Source of the DNA: WTFY01 sp964614915
Lineage (GTDB): Bacteria > Pseudomonadota > Gammaproteobacteria > UBA4575
Direction of reading: 5' to 3'
Length of the DNA: 64,000 nt
Assembly (NCBI GenBank): GCA_964614915.1
Contig: CAZTNC010000019.1
Coordinates: forward strand, 1-64,000
Part shown: in pieces, positions 16,755 to 25,630 of the stretch
How the letters are laid out: each line of letters starts with the position of its first letter
Position numbering within the stretch: position 1 is the stretch's first letter
Notes under the pieces: generated by a model
The model's input: only the letters and a program-made list of their open reading frames with translations
The model's database searches: none
What the model was told of the DNA's origin: nothing
Program-made: the position numbers and the translations under genes

Positions 16755-18058
16755 TCAAACAAAAGGCCCAGCTGTGAAGCCGAGTCCACGAAGCCGGGGA
16801 AGGATGTAGCCACGGCGTCTGTATCCGTGACCGTGACTGTGCCCGAGGCCGCCAGGGAAGCCATGGCAAAGGCCATCGCGACACGATGATCGCCGCCACT
16901 GTCCACCGTCCCGCCACGAAGTTCACCTCCGGTGATTATCACCCCGTCCGGTCTTTCCTCGGCACCGATGCCGAGGGTTTGCAGGCCCGACACCATGGTA
17001 CGGATCCGGTCGGATTCCTTGGTGCGCAACTCCTCTGCACCACCCAGTTGCGTGGTGCCCTTCGCGCAGGCTGCGGCAATGAACAGGATGGGAAATTCGT
17101 CAATGGCATCGACCACCAGGTTCTGCGGGATGTCGATGCCGTGCAAGGAACTGCTGGTTACCACGAGATCGGCCACGGGCTCCTCACCATAGTTTCTTTC
17201 ATTTCGGATATCAATTTTCGCACCCATCTGCCGCAGTATTTCCAGCGCCCCGGTGCGGGTTGGATTGATGCCGACATTCTTGACTGTCAGTTGTGCATCC
17301 TGCGAGATCAGGGCACCGACGATAAAAAAAGCTGCCGAGGACAGGTCCCCGGGAATATCGATTTCCGTGGCCGCAAGTTCCCCACCCCCCTGCAGGCACA
17401 CGCGGTGGTCTGCACGCTCGATCGCACAGGAGAAGGTGCGCAGCATGTTCTCGGTATGGTCACGGCAACGCACCGGCTCGGAGATGCAGGTACGACCCTT
17501 TGCATAGAGCCCCGCCAGCAGCAGGCACGACTTCACCTGGGCACTGGCCACCGGCAAGACATAATCGATGGCGTCCAGAGTCTCGCACGGGCGGATCTCC
17601 AGGGGCGCGGTACCTGCCGCACTCAGGGTGATGTCCGCGCCCATGGCCTGTAACGGCTCAGCAATGCGCTGCATGGGGCGGGCATTGAGCGAGGCATCCC
17701 CGCTCAGGGTGCTGGAAAACGTCTGCGCACACAGGATACCGGCCAGAAGCCGCATCGCCGTGCCAGAATTTCCCATGTCCAGTACGCCGCCCGGCGCCTG
17801 CAGGCCATGCAGTCCGACGCCTTGTACCCGGAGCCTGTCCGGTGCCAGCCAGTGCACCTGTACCCCCATGTTACGGAATGCCTCCAGGGTGGCCAGGCTG
17901 TCTCCGGAGGGCAAAAGCCCCCGGATCTCGCTGGTGCCCTGCGCCAGGGACGCCAGCATGATGGCGCGGTGCGAAATCGACTTGTCGCCAGGCGGATCCA
18001 GCTGGCCGGTGCACCGGCCCTGCGGGGCGAGTCGGAAACGGGTGCTTTCCATGGACAC
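16751..18058 (-). CDS. aroA: 5-enolpyruvylshikimate-3-phosphate synthase
   Basis: 435 residues. Signature segments: DPPGDKSISHRAIMLASLAQ (active-site Lys), GNSGTAMRLLAGIL, and KESDRIRTMVSGLQTLG near the C-terminal domain. It makes EPSP from shikimate-3-phosphate and PEP in the shikimate pathway. It is a separate gene here, rather than fused to tyrA as in Pseudomonas. It lies 17 bases after tyrA in the same operon. Confidence 0.96.
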   Translation of the reverse strand: MSMESTRFRLAPQGRCTGQLDPPGDKSISHRAIMLASLAQGTSEIRGLLPSGDSLATLEAFRNMGVQVHWLAPDRLRVQGVGLHGLQAPGGVLDMGNSGTAMRLLAGILCAQTFSSTLSGDASLNARPMQRIAEPLQAMGADITLSAAGTAPLEIRPCETLDAIDYVLPVASAQVKSCLLLAGLYAKGRTCISEPVRCRDHTENMLRTFSCAIERADHRVCLQGGGELAATEIDIPGDLSSAAFFIVGALISQDAQLTVKNVGINPTRTGALEILRQMGAKIDIRNERNYGEEPVADLVVTSSSLHGIDIPQNLVVDAIDEFPILFIAAACAKGTTQLGGAEELRTKESDRIRTMVSGLQTLGIGAEERPDGVIITGGELRGGTVDSGGDHRVAMAFAMASLAASGTVTVTDTDAVATSFPGFVDSASQLGLLFE

Positions 18059-18075
18059 GGCGTGTAAAGGCGGCC

Positions 18076-18939
18076 CTACTTCTTTTTAGAGTTGTGATCG
18101 CGCAGGTGCTTGGCCTGCTCCAGGAAGGCATACAGGGCCTCTTCCTTGCCATCAGAGATCAGCGAGTGCAACTCCTTCAAAAGCTGTCCGAAGCCCTCGA
18201 TGGAGACCAGCAACTGCTCGCGGTTGGCCAAGCAGATATCCGTCCACATGGCCGGACTGCTGGAGGCAATGCGCGTGAAATCATAAAAGCCAGCGGCCGC
18301 ATAGTCGAAAATCTGTTCGGCCTCGGGCTTGGCTTCCAGGTAGTTCACCAGGGTATAGGCCACCATGTGAGGAAGATGGCTGGTAGCCGACAGGATGAGG
18401 TCATGACGATCTGCGCTCAGTTCATCCACCTTAGCGCCCACTGCCTGCCACATGGCCTGGATGCGTTGCAGCGCCTGGGCGTCGGTGTCTTCGGTCGGGG
18501 TCAGGATCACCCTGCACCCATCGAACAGGCGTTCTTTCGCATGCTCGTAGCCGATCCGTTCGCTGCCTGCAATCGGGTGACCAGGAACGAATTGCGCCGG
18601 CAACTCGCCAAATACCTGTTGGGCCGCCTGGATCACGCTGCACTTGGTGCTGCCAACGTCGGTCAGCAGGGTCGCTGAGCCCAAGCTCGGCCGGATCGCC
18701 TCTAGCGCCTCCGCGGTTTTCGCTACCGGCACGCCGAGGATCACCAGGTCCGCATCTGCCACATCCGCATCTGCCAGCAGGGCGTAGTCATCGATCAGGC
18801 CCACAGACTGTGCACCAGCCAGGCGCGCGCGGTCTCGCCCAAGTCCTGTGATGGCCCGGGCCAGATCCAGGCGTTTCAGGTCTTTCGCAAGCGAGCCGTT
18901 GATCAGGCCCACGCCGACCAGGCAGACTTTACCGAACAT
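18076..18939 (-). CDS. tyrA: Prephenate dehydrogenase
   Basis: 287 residues with an N-terminal NAD(P)-binding motif (LVGVGLINGSLAKDL) and the family segments TDVGSTK, FVPGHPIAGSE and SHLPHMVAYTLVNYL. It oxidatively decarboxylates prephenate to 4-hydroxyphenylpyruvate for tyrosine. It lies between pheA and aroA; the hisC2 aminotransferase often found between pheA and tyrA is missing. Confidence 0.94.
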   Translation of the reverse strand: MFGKVCLVGVGLINGSLAKDLKRLDLARAITGLGRDRARLAGAQSVGLIDDYALLADADVADADLVILGVPVAKTAEALEAIRPSLGSATLLTDVGSTKCSVIQAAQQVFGELPAQFVPGHPIAGSERIGYEHAKERLFDGCRVILTPTEDTDAQALQRIQAMWQAVGAKVDELSADRHDLILSATSHLPHMVAYTLVNYLEAKPEAEQIFDYAAAGFYDFTRIASSSPAMWTDICLANREQLLVSIEGFGQLLKELHSLISDGKEEALYAFLEQAKHLRDHNSKKK

Positions 18940-18960
18940 CGATGCGTTTCGCCGGCGGCC

Positions 18961-20040
18961 TCAAAGCACGGCCTTGGGGTAGGATCCAAGGATCTTGAGC
19001 AGGCCGGCTTCGGCCTGCAGGGCTTCGAGCGAGTGCTTGACTGAAGGGTCTTCCCTGTGGCCGTCGAGGTCCAAGAAAAACACGTACTCCCAGTTCACGA
19101 AATGTGAGGGTCTGGATTCGATCCGCGTCATGCTGACGTTGTTGTCTGCCAGTGGCTTGAGCAGGCTGTAGAGGGCGCCGGGCTTGTTTTTTGCCGAGAC
19201 CAGCAAGGTGGTCTTGTCGGTCCCGGTCGGCCCGATTTCCTGCTTGCCGATGATCAAAAAGCGCGTGGTATTGTCCGCGGCATCCTGGATGCTTTTTTTC
19301 AGGACCGTCAACTGGTAGGTGCGCGCCGCCTCGATGCCTGCAATCGCCGCAGCATCCGACTCCTCAGCCGCACGCCGGGCAGCCTCGGCGTTGCTGTACA
19401 CCGGCACCTGCGCAACCTCCGGCAGGTTGGCCCCCAGCCAGCGCTTGCACTGTGCCATGGACTGCTGGTGGGCATACAGTGTCTTGACTTCGGACAAGTC
19501 TGCGGCCTTGCTCATCAGGTGCTGGCGCACATGCAGCTCGACTTCTCCGACGATCTTGAGCACCGACTCAAGAAACATGTCCAGTGTGCTGTTGACGATG
19601 CCCTGCGTTGAATTCTCAATCGGCACGACCCCGTAATCGGCGTGGTCCGACTCCACCTCTCGAAACACATCGTCGATGGAATCTGCGGCCTGGGTGCGGA
19701 TGGAATTTCCGAAATGCTTGTGTGCGGCCTCTTCGGTAAAGGTCCCGGACGGCCCGAGAAACGCCACCAGCAGCGGCTGCTGCAGGGCCAGGCAGGCGGA
19801 CATGGTCTCGCGAATCAGGCGCGCCATTTCCTTGTCGGACAGCGGCCCCTGGTTGTGCTTGATCGTGTTCTTGACGACCAGGGCCTCGCGTTCCGGGTGA
19901 TAGTAGCTCTGGTTCTTGCAGGTATCGGTTTTCACCTGCGCGATCTGCAATGCCAATTTCGCCCGCTCATTGATCAGTTCCACCAGGGAGCGGTCTACAG
20001 AGTCGATCTTGCGGCGCAGGTTTTCTAGTTCATTACTCAT
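18961..20040 (-). CDS. pheA: Chorismate mutase / prephenate dehydratase (P-protein)
   Basis: 359 residues with three domains: AroQ chorismate mutase (about 1-90, LRRKIDSVDRSLVELINERA), prephenate dehydratase (about 95-270, FLGPSGTFTEEAAHKHFG, VPIENSTQGIVNSTLD, TRFLIIG) and a C-terminal ACT regulatory domain with the phenylalanine-binding ESRP motif. It converts chorismate to phenylpyruvate, with feedback by phenylalanine. It is the first gene of the minus-strand aromatic operon; serC, its usual upstream neighbour, is about 10 kb away. Confidence 0.96.
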   Translation of the reverse strand: MSNELENLRRKIDSVDRSLVELINERAKLALQIAQVKTDTCKNQSYYHPEREALVVKNTIKHNQGPLSDKEMARLIRETMSACLALQQPLLVAFLGPSGTFTEEAAHKHFGNSIRTQAADSIDDVFREVESDHADYGVVPIENSTQGIVNSTLDMFLESVLKIVGEVELHVRQHLMSKAADLSEVKTLYAHQQSMAQCKRWLGANLPEVAQVPVYSNAEAARRAAEESDAAAIAGIEAARTYQLTVLKKSIQDAADNTTRFLIIGKQEIGPTGTDKTTLLVSAKNKPGALYSLLKPLADNNVSMTRIESRPSHFVNWEYVFFLDLDGHREDPSVKHSLEALQAEAGLLKILGSYPKAVL

Positions 20041-20240
20041 GGGAAACAGCGTCGGGGACGTAAACGAAGTGGCTTCAAGGCTGGAAAACGATGTTAATTA
20101 ATGTGCAAACCGCAAGAGCGTAGGATATTAACAAGAATCGATCAACCAAACCCGGAAAATCGGATCCGGACTCCATGCGCAAAGGACGGCCGGGACAATC
20201 CCCCCTATAATGGGCCTGCGCATCCGTAAAGCCATGATCA

Positions 20241-21842
20241 ATGCACGGGGATGAAACCACAGGCAAGGACATCCGGGCCTTGCAACATAAATTCAGGGAC
20301 GGCGGCATCAGCCGTCGCGATTTCCTTGCAGCCCTCGGCGCACTCGGTATCTCTGCTGCAGGAGCCCGATCCCATCTGGCCAATGCCAGTGCCCTGGCAC
20401 TGAGCCCGCGCAAGGGCGGCACCGCCATCTATGCCAACAACCTGCACGGACCGGACGACCAGCTGGACCCGATCGTGTTCACGTCGGGCATCGACTACAC
20501 GCGCGGGCGCGCCTGCTACAACAACCTGACCCAGATTCTTGACCACCTGGCGCTGCACCCGGAGCTTGCAGAGGAGTGGAGCGCCAACCGCGATGGCACC
20601 GAATACACCTTCAAGATCCGAAAGGGCGTGGAATTCCATGACGGCTCGCCGCTGACCGCAGACGACGTCGTCTGGAGCATGAACCGTCATCTCGGGGCAG
20701 ATTCACCTTCGGTGATCAAGGCCTACTTCGCCTCGGTCACTGAATGGCGCAAGCTCGACAAACACACGGTCAGGGCCCGGCTCAGCACGCCAGACCGGGA
20801 CCTGCCAATGAAGCTGGGTGAAAAACAGGCCAAGATCGTCAAGAAGGACACCACTGACTTTCGCAAGGGCATTGGCACCGGCCCGTATGTGCTCGAATCC
20901 TTTGAGCCCGGGGTGCGCTCGCTGCATACGCGAAATCCCAACTACTGGCGGGACGGACCGAACTTCGACGCCCTGGTGCTGACCGCGATCACTGACCCGA
21001 TCGCGCGGGTCAATGCGCTGATTGCAGGAGACGTACACCTCATCGCTTCGGTCAACTCCCGAAGTGTCCGGCTGATCGAAAACACCGAAGGCGTGCACGT
21101 GAACTCGACGCCGTCCGGGCGCTACGGCGGGATCTGCTGCCTCAAGAACACCCCGCCCGGTGAGAACGACCACTTTGTCAAGGGAATGCAGTACATCCAG
21201 GACCGCGAGCGCATTGTCCGCTCCATCCTCAAGGGACATGGCCAGGTCGGCAACGATCATCCGATCTCGCCTGCCTATGGGGCCGATCATTGTGCTGACC
21301 TGCCGCAGCGACCGTATGATCCGGACAAGGCCAAGTGGCACCTGAAACAGGCGGGAATCTCGTCGGCCGAACTCTTTGTTGCCCCGGTGGCCGCCGGCAT
21401 CGTGGAAACCAGTCTGCTGATGCAGGCCAACCTGAAGAAGATCGGTTTCGATCTGGCCATTCGGCAGGTCCCGACTGACGGCTACTGGGGGGCTGTCTGG
21501 ATGAAGGAGCCTATGAACGTGGTCTCCTGGAACATGCGCCCGACGGCCAATTCCATGCTTGCCATCCAGTTTGCACCGGGTGCGGCGTGGAACGACACGT
21601 ACTGGAACAACCCACGGTTCGGGGAACTGCTGCAGATGCAACTGGCTGAAACCGACTCGGTTAGGCGTTACGAGATGCTCTGCGAAATGCAGCGCCTCGT
21701 GCACGAGGGCAGTGGCATGGTCATCCCTTGCCACATCAACATCCTCGATGGCATCAGTGACAAGATTCATGGCATTCCCGTGGTCCCGCTGGGTGCGATG
21801 GGGGCCTACGAGTGGGTTGAATTTGCCTGGATGAGCGAGTGA
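20241..21842 (+). CDS. Peptide-type ABC transporter substrate-binding protein, Tat-exported
   Basis: 533 residues, SBP_bac_5 family. A twin-arginine signal (SRRDFLAALGALG, about residues 24-36) directs folded export to the periplasm. Family segments include LAEEWSANRDGTEYTFKIRK, GVEFHDGSPLTADDVVWSMN and GTGPYVLESF. It would capture a peptide or related substrate for the two permeases and fused ATPase just downstream. The substrate is not predictable. The start codon at 20241 gives 23 residues before the twin arginine, which is acceptable. Confidence 0.88.
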   Translation: MHGDETTGKDIRALQHKFRDGGISRRDFLAALGALGISAAGARSHLANASALALSPRKGGTAIYANNLHGPDDQLDPIVFTSGIDYTRGRACYNNLTQILDHLALHPELAEEWSANRDGTEYTFKIRKGVEFHDGSPLTADDVVWSMNRHLGADSPSVIKAYFASVTEWRKLDKHTVRARLSTPDRDLPMKLGEKQAKIVKKDTTDFRKGIGTGPYVLESFEPGVRSLHTRNPNYWRDGPNFDALVLTAITDPIARVNALIAGDVHLIASVNSRSVRLIENTEGVHVNSTPSGRYGGICCLKNTPPGENDHFVKGMQYIQDRERIVRSILKGHGQVGNDHPISPAYGADHCADLPQRPYDPDKAKWHLKQAGISSAELFVAPVAAGIVETSLLMQANLKKIGFDLAIRQVPTDGYWGAVWMKEPMNVVSWNMRPTANSMLAIQFAPGAAWNDTYWNNPRFGELLQMQLAETDSVRRYEMLCEMQRLVHEGSGMVIPCHINILDGISDKIHGIPVVPLGAMGAYEWVEFAWMSE

Positions 21843-21867
21843 GCCCGAACTGCGGGCCGATACGCCC

Positions 21868-22836
21868 ATGCTGATGCGCGCCGTCCTGCACCGGATAGCC
21901 ACCGGCCTGGTCACCCTAGTCGTGGTGTCGGTACTGATTTTTCTTGGTACCAGCGTTCTGCCGGGGGATGTCGCGAGCATCATCCTGGGACAGATGGCCA
22001 CACCGGAATCCCTGGCAGCCCTTCGCAGCACACTCGGTCTCGACCAGCCCGCCTACGTACGCTACTTCCTTTGGCTGGGCGATCTTTTGAGCGGGGATCT
22101 CGGTATTTCCAAGGCCGGCGCGGGCGCCGGGACCGGCGGCACACCGATCTCCGAGATGATCGCGCCGCGCCTGATCAACACCGTACAGCTTGCCGGTGCG
22201 GTTGCCCTGATCGCCGTACCACTTTCCCTGGGGCTGGGACTCGTGGCAGCCACATACCCTGGAACCCGCCTGGATCGCAGCATCACGTTGAGCACCCTGG
22301 GCCTAGTATCCGTTCCGGAGTTCCTGGTGGCTACCGCCCTGGTGCTAGTCGTTGCCGTGTACCTGGGCTGGCTTCCGGCGACCGCCTACGTCAGCGGGAC
22401 GGAAACCGGGATGGCCCTGCTCAAGACGCTGGCCCTGCCGACCCTGACCCTGGTGATCGTGGCATCCTCACAGATCATACGCATGACCCGGGCCAGCGTT
22501 CTCAACGTCATGAGTTCACCCTACATCGAGATGGCCGTCCTCAAGGGACTGCCGCGCAGGAGGATTGTCCTGCACCATGCACTTCCCAATGCCGTGGGGC
22601 CCATCGTCAACGTGATTGCACTGAACCTGGCCTACCTGGTCAGCGGGGTGGTGATCGTTGAAACCATCTTCGCCTACCCGGGCCTTGCGAAATTGATGGT
22701 CGATGCGGTCCAGACCCGCGACCTGCCCCTCGTGCAGGCCTGCGCCATGATTTTCTGCAGCGCGTACATCCTGCTGGTTTTCATTGCCGACCTGGCCTCG
22801 ATCCTGTCCAACCCCAGGCTTCGGTATCCCCGATGA
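21868..22836 (+). CDS. DppB/OppB-like ABC permease
   Basis: 322 residues with about six membrane helices and the inner-membrane-transport signature around RMTRASVLNVMSSPYIEMAV and GLPRRRIVLHHALPNAVGPI. It forms one half of the peptide-type importer channel. The stop overlaps the start of the next permease by four bases. Confidence 0.92.
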   Translation: MLMRAVLHRIATGLVTLVVVSVLIFLGTSVLPGDVASIILGQMATPESLAALRSTLGLDQPAYVRYFLWLGDLLSGDLGISKAGAGAGTGGTPISEMIAPRLINTVQLAGAVALIAVPLSLGLGLVAATYPGTRLDRSITLSTLGLVSVPEFLVATALVLVVAVYLGWLPATAYVSGTETGMALLKTLALPTLTLVIVASSQIIRMTRASVLNVMSSPYIEMAVLKGLPRRRIVLHHALPNAVGPIVNVIALNLAYLVSGVVIVETIFAYPGLAKLMVDAVQTRDLPLVQACAMIFCSAYILLVFIADLASILSNPRLRYPR

Positions 22837-23765
22837 GCACCCCTGCGAACAGTCCGTCGGACCTCGACAGGCACGCCGGGCCCAAGGGGTTGCCGACACG
22901 CACTCTGCAGTTCTCTGGCGCCGGCAAGACCGGAATCGTCGTAATCCTGTTCTGGATCACCATGGTCTTCATCGGCCCCTGGGTGGCCCCCTTCCACGAG
23001 GCGGAATTCCTGGACGAAGCCCTTTTCATCGTGCCTGGTCTGGATGACCCCTATCCCGCCACCGACTTCCTGCCCCCGGGGGATGTTGCCTACCTGGGTA
23101 CAGACTACTTGGGTCGCGATACCCTTTCGCGGCTGCTTTTTGGGGCCCGTACGACGATTGGAATCTCGCTGATCTCCACCCTGCTGGCCTACCTCATCGG
23201 TATAACACTGGGCATCGCGGCGGCAGCAGGCGGCCGGGTCCTGGACAGTTCGCTCAGCCGGCTCAACGATGCCGTACTGTCCATGCCGACCATCATGCTG
23301 GGCATGGTCGTGATCTCCGCATACGGCAGTTCCCTCCCTGTGCTGATCGTCCTCACCAGCCTGATTTATGCATCCAGCGTGTTCCGGATCGCACGCGCCT
23401 TCGGCCTGGACATCATGGTCAGCGATTTCGTGGATGCTGCACGGGTGCGCGGTGAGGGACTGGGATGGATCATCCGGCGCGAGGTTCTGCCCGGCATGAT
23501 TCTTCCCATGGCAAGCGATTTTGGCCTGCGGTTCGTCTACATCATCCTGTTTCTCTCTGGCCTGAGCTTTCTTGGGCTGGGCGTACAGCCGCCTCAATCC
23601 GACTGGGGCAGCATGGTCAGGGAAAACCTGGCCGGGCTGCCCTACGGGGCCATCGCACCCCTGATCCCGGCCCTTGCGATTGCCACCCTGACCGTTGCCA
23701 TCAATCTGGTCGTCGACGACATTTCCGCCCACCACGGCGGCAAGCTTGCGGAGAAAATCATCTGA
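22833..23765 (+). CDS. DppC/OppC-like ABC permease
   Basis: 310 residues. N-terminal helix (GIVVILFWITMVFIGPWVAP), then the periplasmic GTDYLGRDTLSRLLFGARTT segment characteristic of DppC, and the EAA-like loop DAARVRGEGLGWIIRREVLP. It partners the preceding permease. It overlaps both neighbours by a few bases, indicating one operon. Confidence 0.92.
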   Translation: MSTPANSPSDLDRHAGPKGLPTRTLQFSGAGKTGIVVILFWITMVFIGPWVAPFHEAEFLDEALFIVPGLDDPYPATDFLPPGDVAYLGTDYLGRDTLSRLLFGARTTIGISLISTLLAYLIGITLGIAAAAGGRVLDSSLSRLNDAVLSMPTIMLGMVVISAYGSSLPVLIVLTSLIYASSVFRIARAFGLDIMVSDFVDAARVRGEGLGWIIRREVLPGMILPMASDFGLRFVYIILFLSGLSFLGLGVQPPQSDWGSMVRENLAGLPYGAIAPLIPALAIATLTVAINLVVDDISAHHGGKLAEKII

Positions 23766-25591
23766 TGCCCGCGCTGCTGGAAATCGAGAACCTGGTCATC
23801 GAGGCTGCAGGCGGTGGGGACAGCCTGACGCCGGTTATCAGTGGCGTAAACCTGCAGCTCGGTGCGGGTGAAGTCCTGGCATTGATCGGCGAGTCCGGTT
23901 CCGGCAAGACCACGCTCGCATTATCGACCTTGGGGTATGCCAAGCCGGGCCTGGATTTCCGGGCAGGCAAAGTCCGACTTAACGGAGACGACATCCTTGC
24001 CATGGCGGCGGATGAAAAACGAAGACTTCGCGGACAACGGGTTGCCTACCTTGCACAAAGTGCCGCCGCAGCCTTCAATCCCGCGCTCAGGATCGGGGCA
24101 CAGGTGACCGAAGCATCCGTGCTCCACGGACAGCTCTCCCAGGCCGAGGCGGACCGGCGCGCGACCGACCTCTACCGTGCCCTGGGCCTGCCGGATCCGG
24201 ATCACCTCGGCAGGCGCTACCCGCACCAGGTCTCAGGCGGTCAGCTGCAACGGCTCATGGCCGCGATGGCCCTGTGCGGCAGGCCTGACCTGCTGGTCCT
24301 GGATGAGCCCACCACGGCACTGGATGTGACCACGCAGATCGAGGTCCTCAAGGCATTCAAGGACGTCATCCGCCAGGAAGGTGCTGCCGCACTGTACGTG
24401 ACCCATGACCTTTCCATCGTGGCACAGATCGCAGATCGCATCGTCGTACTCTATGCCGGTGAGGTTGTGGAATACGGCACCGTCGATGACATCCTCAACC
24501 GACCCCAGCAGCGCTATACGCGCGAGCTGATCAGCGCCGTGCGCCCGCCTCCGGACAGCACCGTGGTACCGGGCGCCCCGAAAGAAACAAGACGAGACGT
24601 ACCCGCACTGGAGGTGAAAAACCTCACCGCAGGTTACGGCAGAAAACATGCGAGCGGACACACGCTCAAGGTGCTTCGCGATGTTCACATCACCGTCGAA
24701 CGCGGTCACTCGCTGGGCGTGATCGGCGAGTCCGGGTGCGGCAAATCGACGCTTGCCCGGGTAATTTCGGGACTGCTCCCCGCCATGCAAGGCGATCTAC
24801 TGCTCAAGGGCCAGCCATTGAAGCCCAGCCTCAGGCAGCGCGAACGCTGGCAATTACAGAAAATCCAGTTTGTGTTCCAGATGGCCGATAACGCTCTCAA
24901 CCCGCACCAGAGGGTCGACCAGCTTTTGGGCCGCCCACTCGAGTTCTACTTCGGACTCTCGGGCGAGGAGAAAAAACAACGCATCACCGAGTTGCTGCAC
25001 ATGGTTGAACTGCCCCCGGAATTTTCCCATCGCTACCCCGAAGAATTGTCCGGTGGCCAGAAGCAGCGCATCAACCTGGCACGAGCACTCGCCGCGTCCC
25101 CCGAGATCCTGTTGTGTGACGAGGTGATCTCAGCCCTGGACACCATTATTGGTGCCAGCATCATCGAGCTTCTCAAGCGCCTTCGCCAGCAAACCGATGT
25201 TTCCTTCATTTTCATCAGTCATGACCTGTCCGCGATTGCCTCCTTTGCCGATGACATCGCCGTGCTCTATGCCGGCCTGGTGGTGGAACAAGGCCCCGCA
25301 AACCGTGTGCTTGCACCGCCCTATCACCCGTACACCCGCTTACTGATCGCCTCGGTTCCGGAGCTGAGCCAGGGCTGGCTGGAGAGAACCCTCGAGATGC
25401 GTGAGACCCAGGCCGGCATCGACCAGGCCGTTGAGATCGCTGACCGGGGCTGCCCGTTTTATCGCCGCTGCCCGCTGGCCATTGCTGGAACATGCAACCA
25501 CGAGCCACCCCCCTTGCACAATCTAGGTCATGGCCATTCGATCGCATGCCACCGAAGTGAGGCAGAGCTTCGGCTTGGTTCGCCTACCTGA
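23765..25591 (+). CDS. Fused DppD-DppF-type ABC ATPase
   Basis: 608 residues with two complete ATPase modules in one chain, as in YejF. First half: Walker A GESGSGKTTLAL, signature VSGGQLQRLMAA, Walker B DLLVLDEPTTALD. Second half: Walker A GESGCGKSTLAR, signature LSGGQKQRINLA, Walker B EILLCDEVISALD. Oligopeptide-transporter C-terminal cysteine-rich segments (GCPFYRRCPLAIAGTCNHE) close the protein. The ATG at 23765 overlaps the stop of the preceding permease. In the second Walker B region the usual Pro after Glu is replaced by Val. Confidence 0.92.
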   Translation: MPALLEIENLVIEAAGGGDSLTPVISGVNLQLGAGEVLALIGESGSGKTTLALSTLGYAKPGLDFRAGKVRLNGDDILAMAADEKRRLRGQRVAYLAQSAAAAFNPALRIGAQVTEASVLHGQLSQAEADRRATDLYRALGLPDPDHLGRRYPHQVSGGQLQRLMAAMALCGRPDLLVLDEPTTALDVTTQIEVLKAFKDVIRQEGAAALYVTHDLSIVAQIADRIVVLYAGEVVEYGTVDDILNRPQQRYTRELISAVRPPPDSTVVPGAPKETRRDVPALEVKNLTAGYGRKHASGHTLKVLRDVHITVERGHSLGVIGESGCGKSTLARVISGLLPAMQGDLLLKGQPLKPSLRQRERWQLQKIQFVFQMADNALNPHQRVDQLLGRPLEFYFGLSGEEKKQRITELLHMVELPPEFSHRYPEELSGGQKQRINLARALAASPEILLCDEVISALDTIIGASIIELLKRLRQQTDVSFIFISHDLSAIASFADDIAVLYAGLVVEQGPANRVLAPPYHPYTRLLIASVPELSQGWLERTLEMRETQAGIDQAVEIADRGCPFYRRCPLAIAGTCNHEPPPLHNLGHGHSIACHRSEAELRLGSPT

Positions 25592-25630
25592 TCCTGGCCG
25601 GAAACCCCAGCATCGGATGCCCTGGCGTCC

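Noticed and set aside
20703..22031. 442-codon open frame on the minus strand
   Set aside because: It is the antisense shadow of the binding-protein gene, which has a clear signal peptide and family motifs; the shadow has no recognisable domain.
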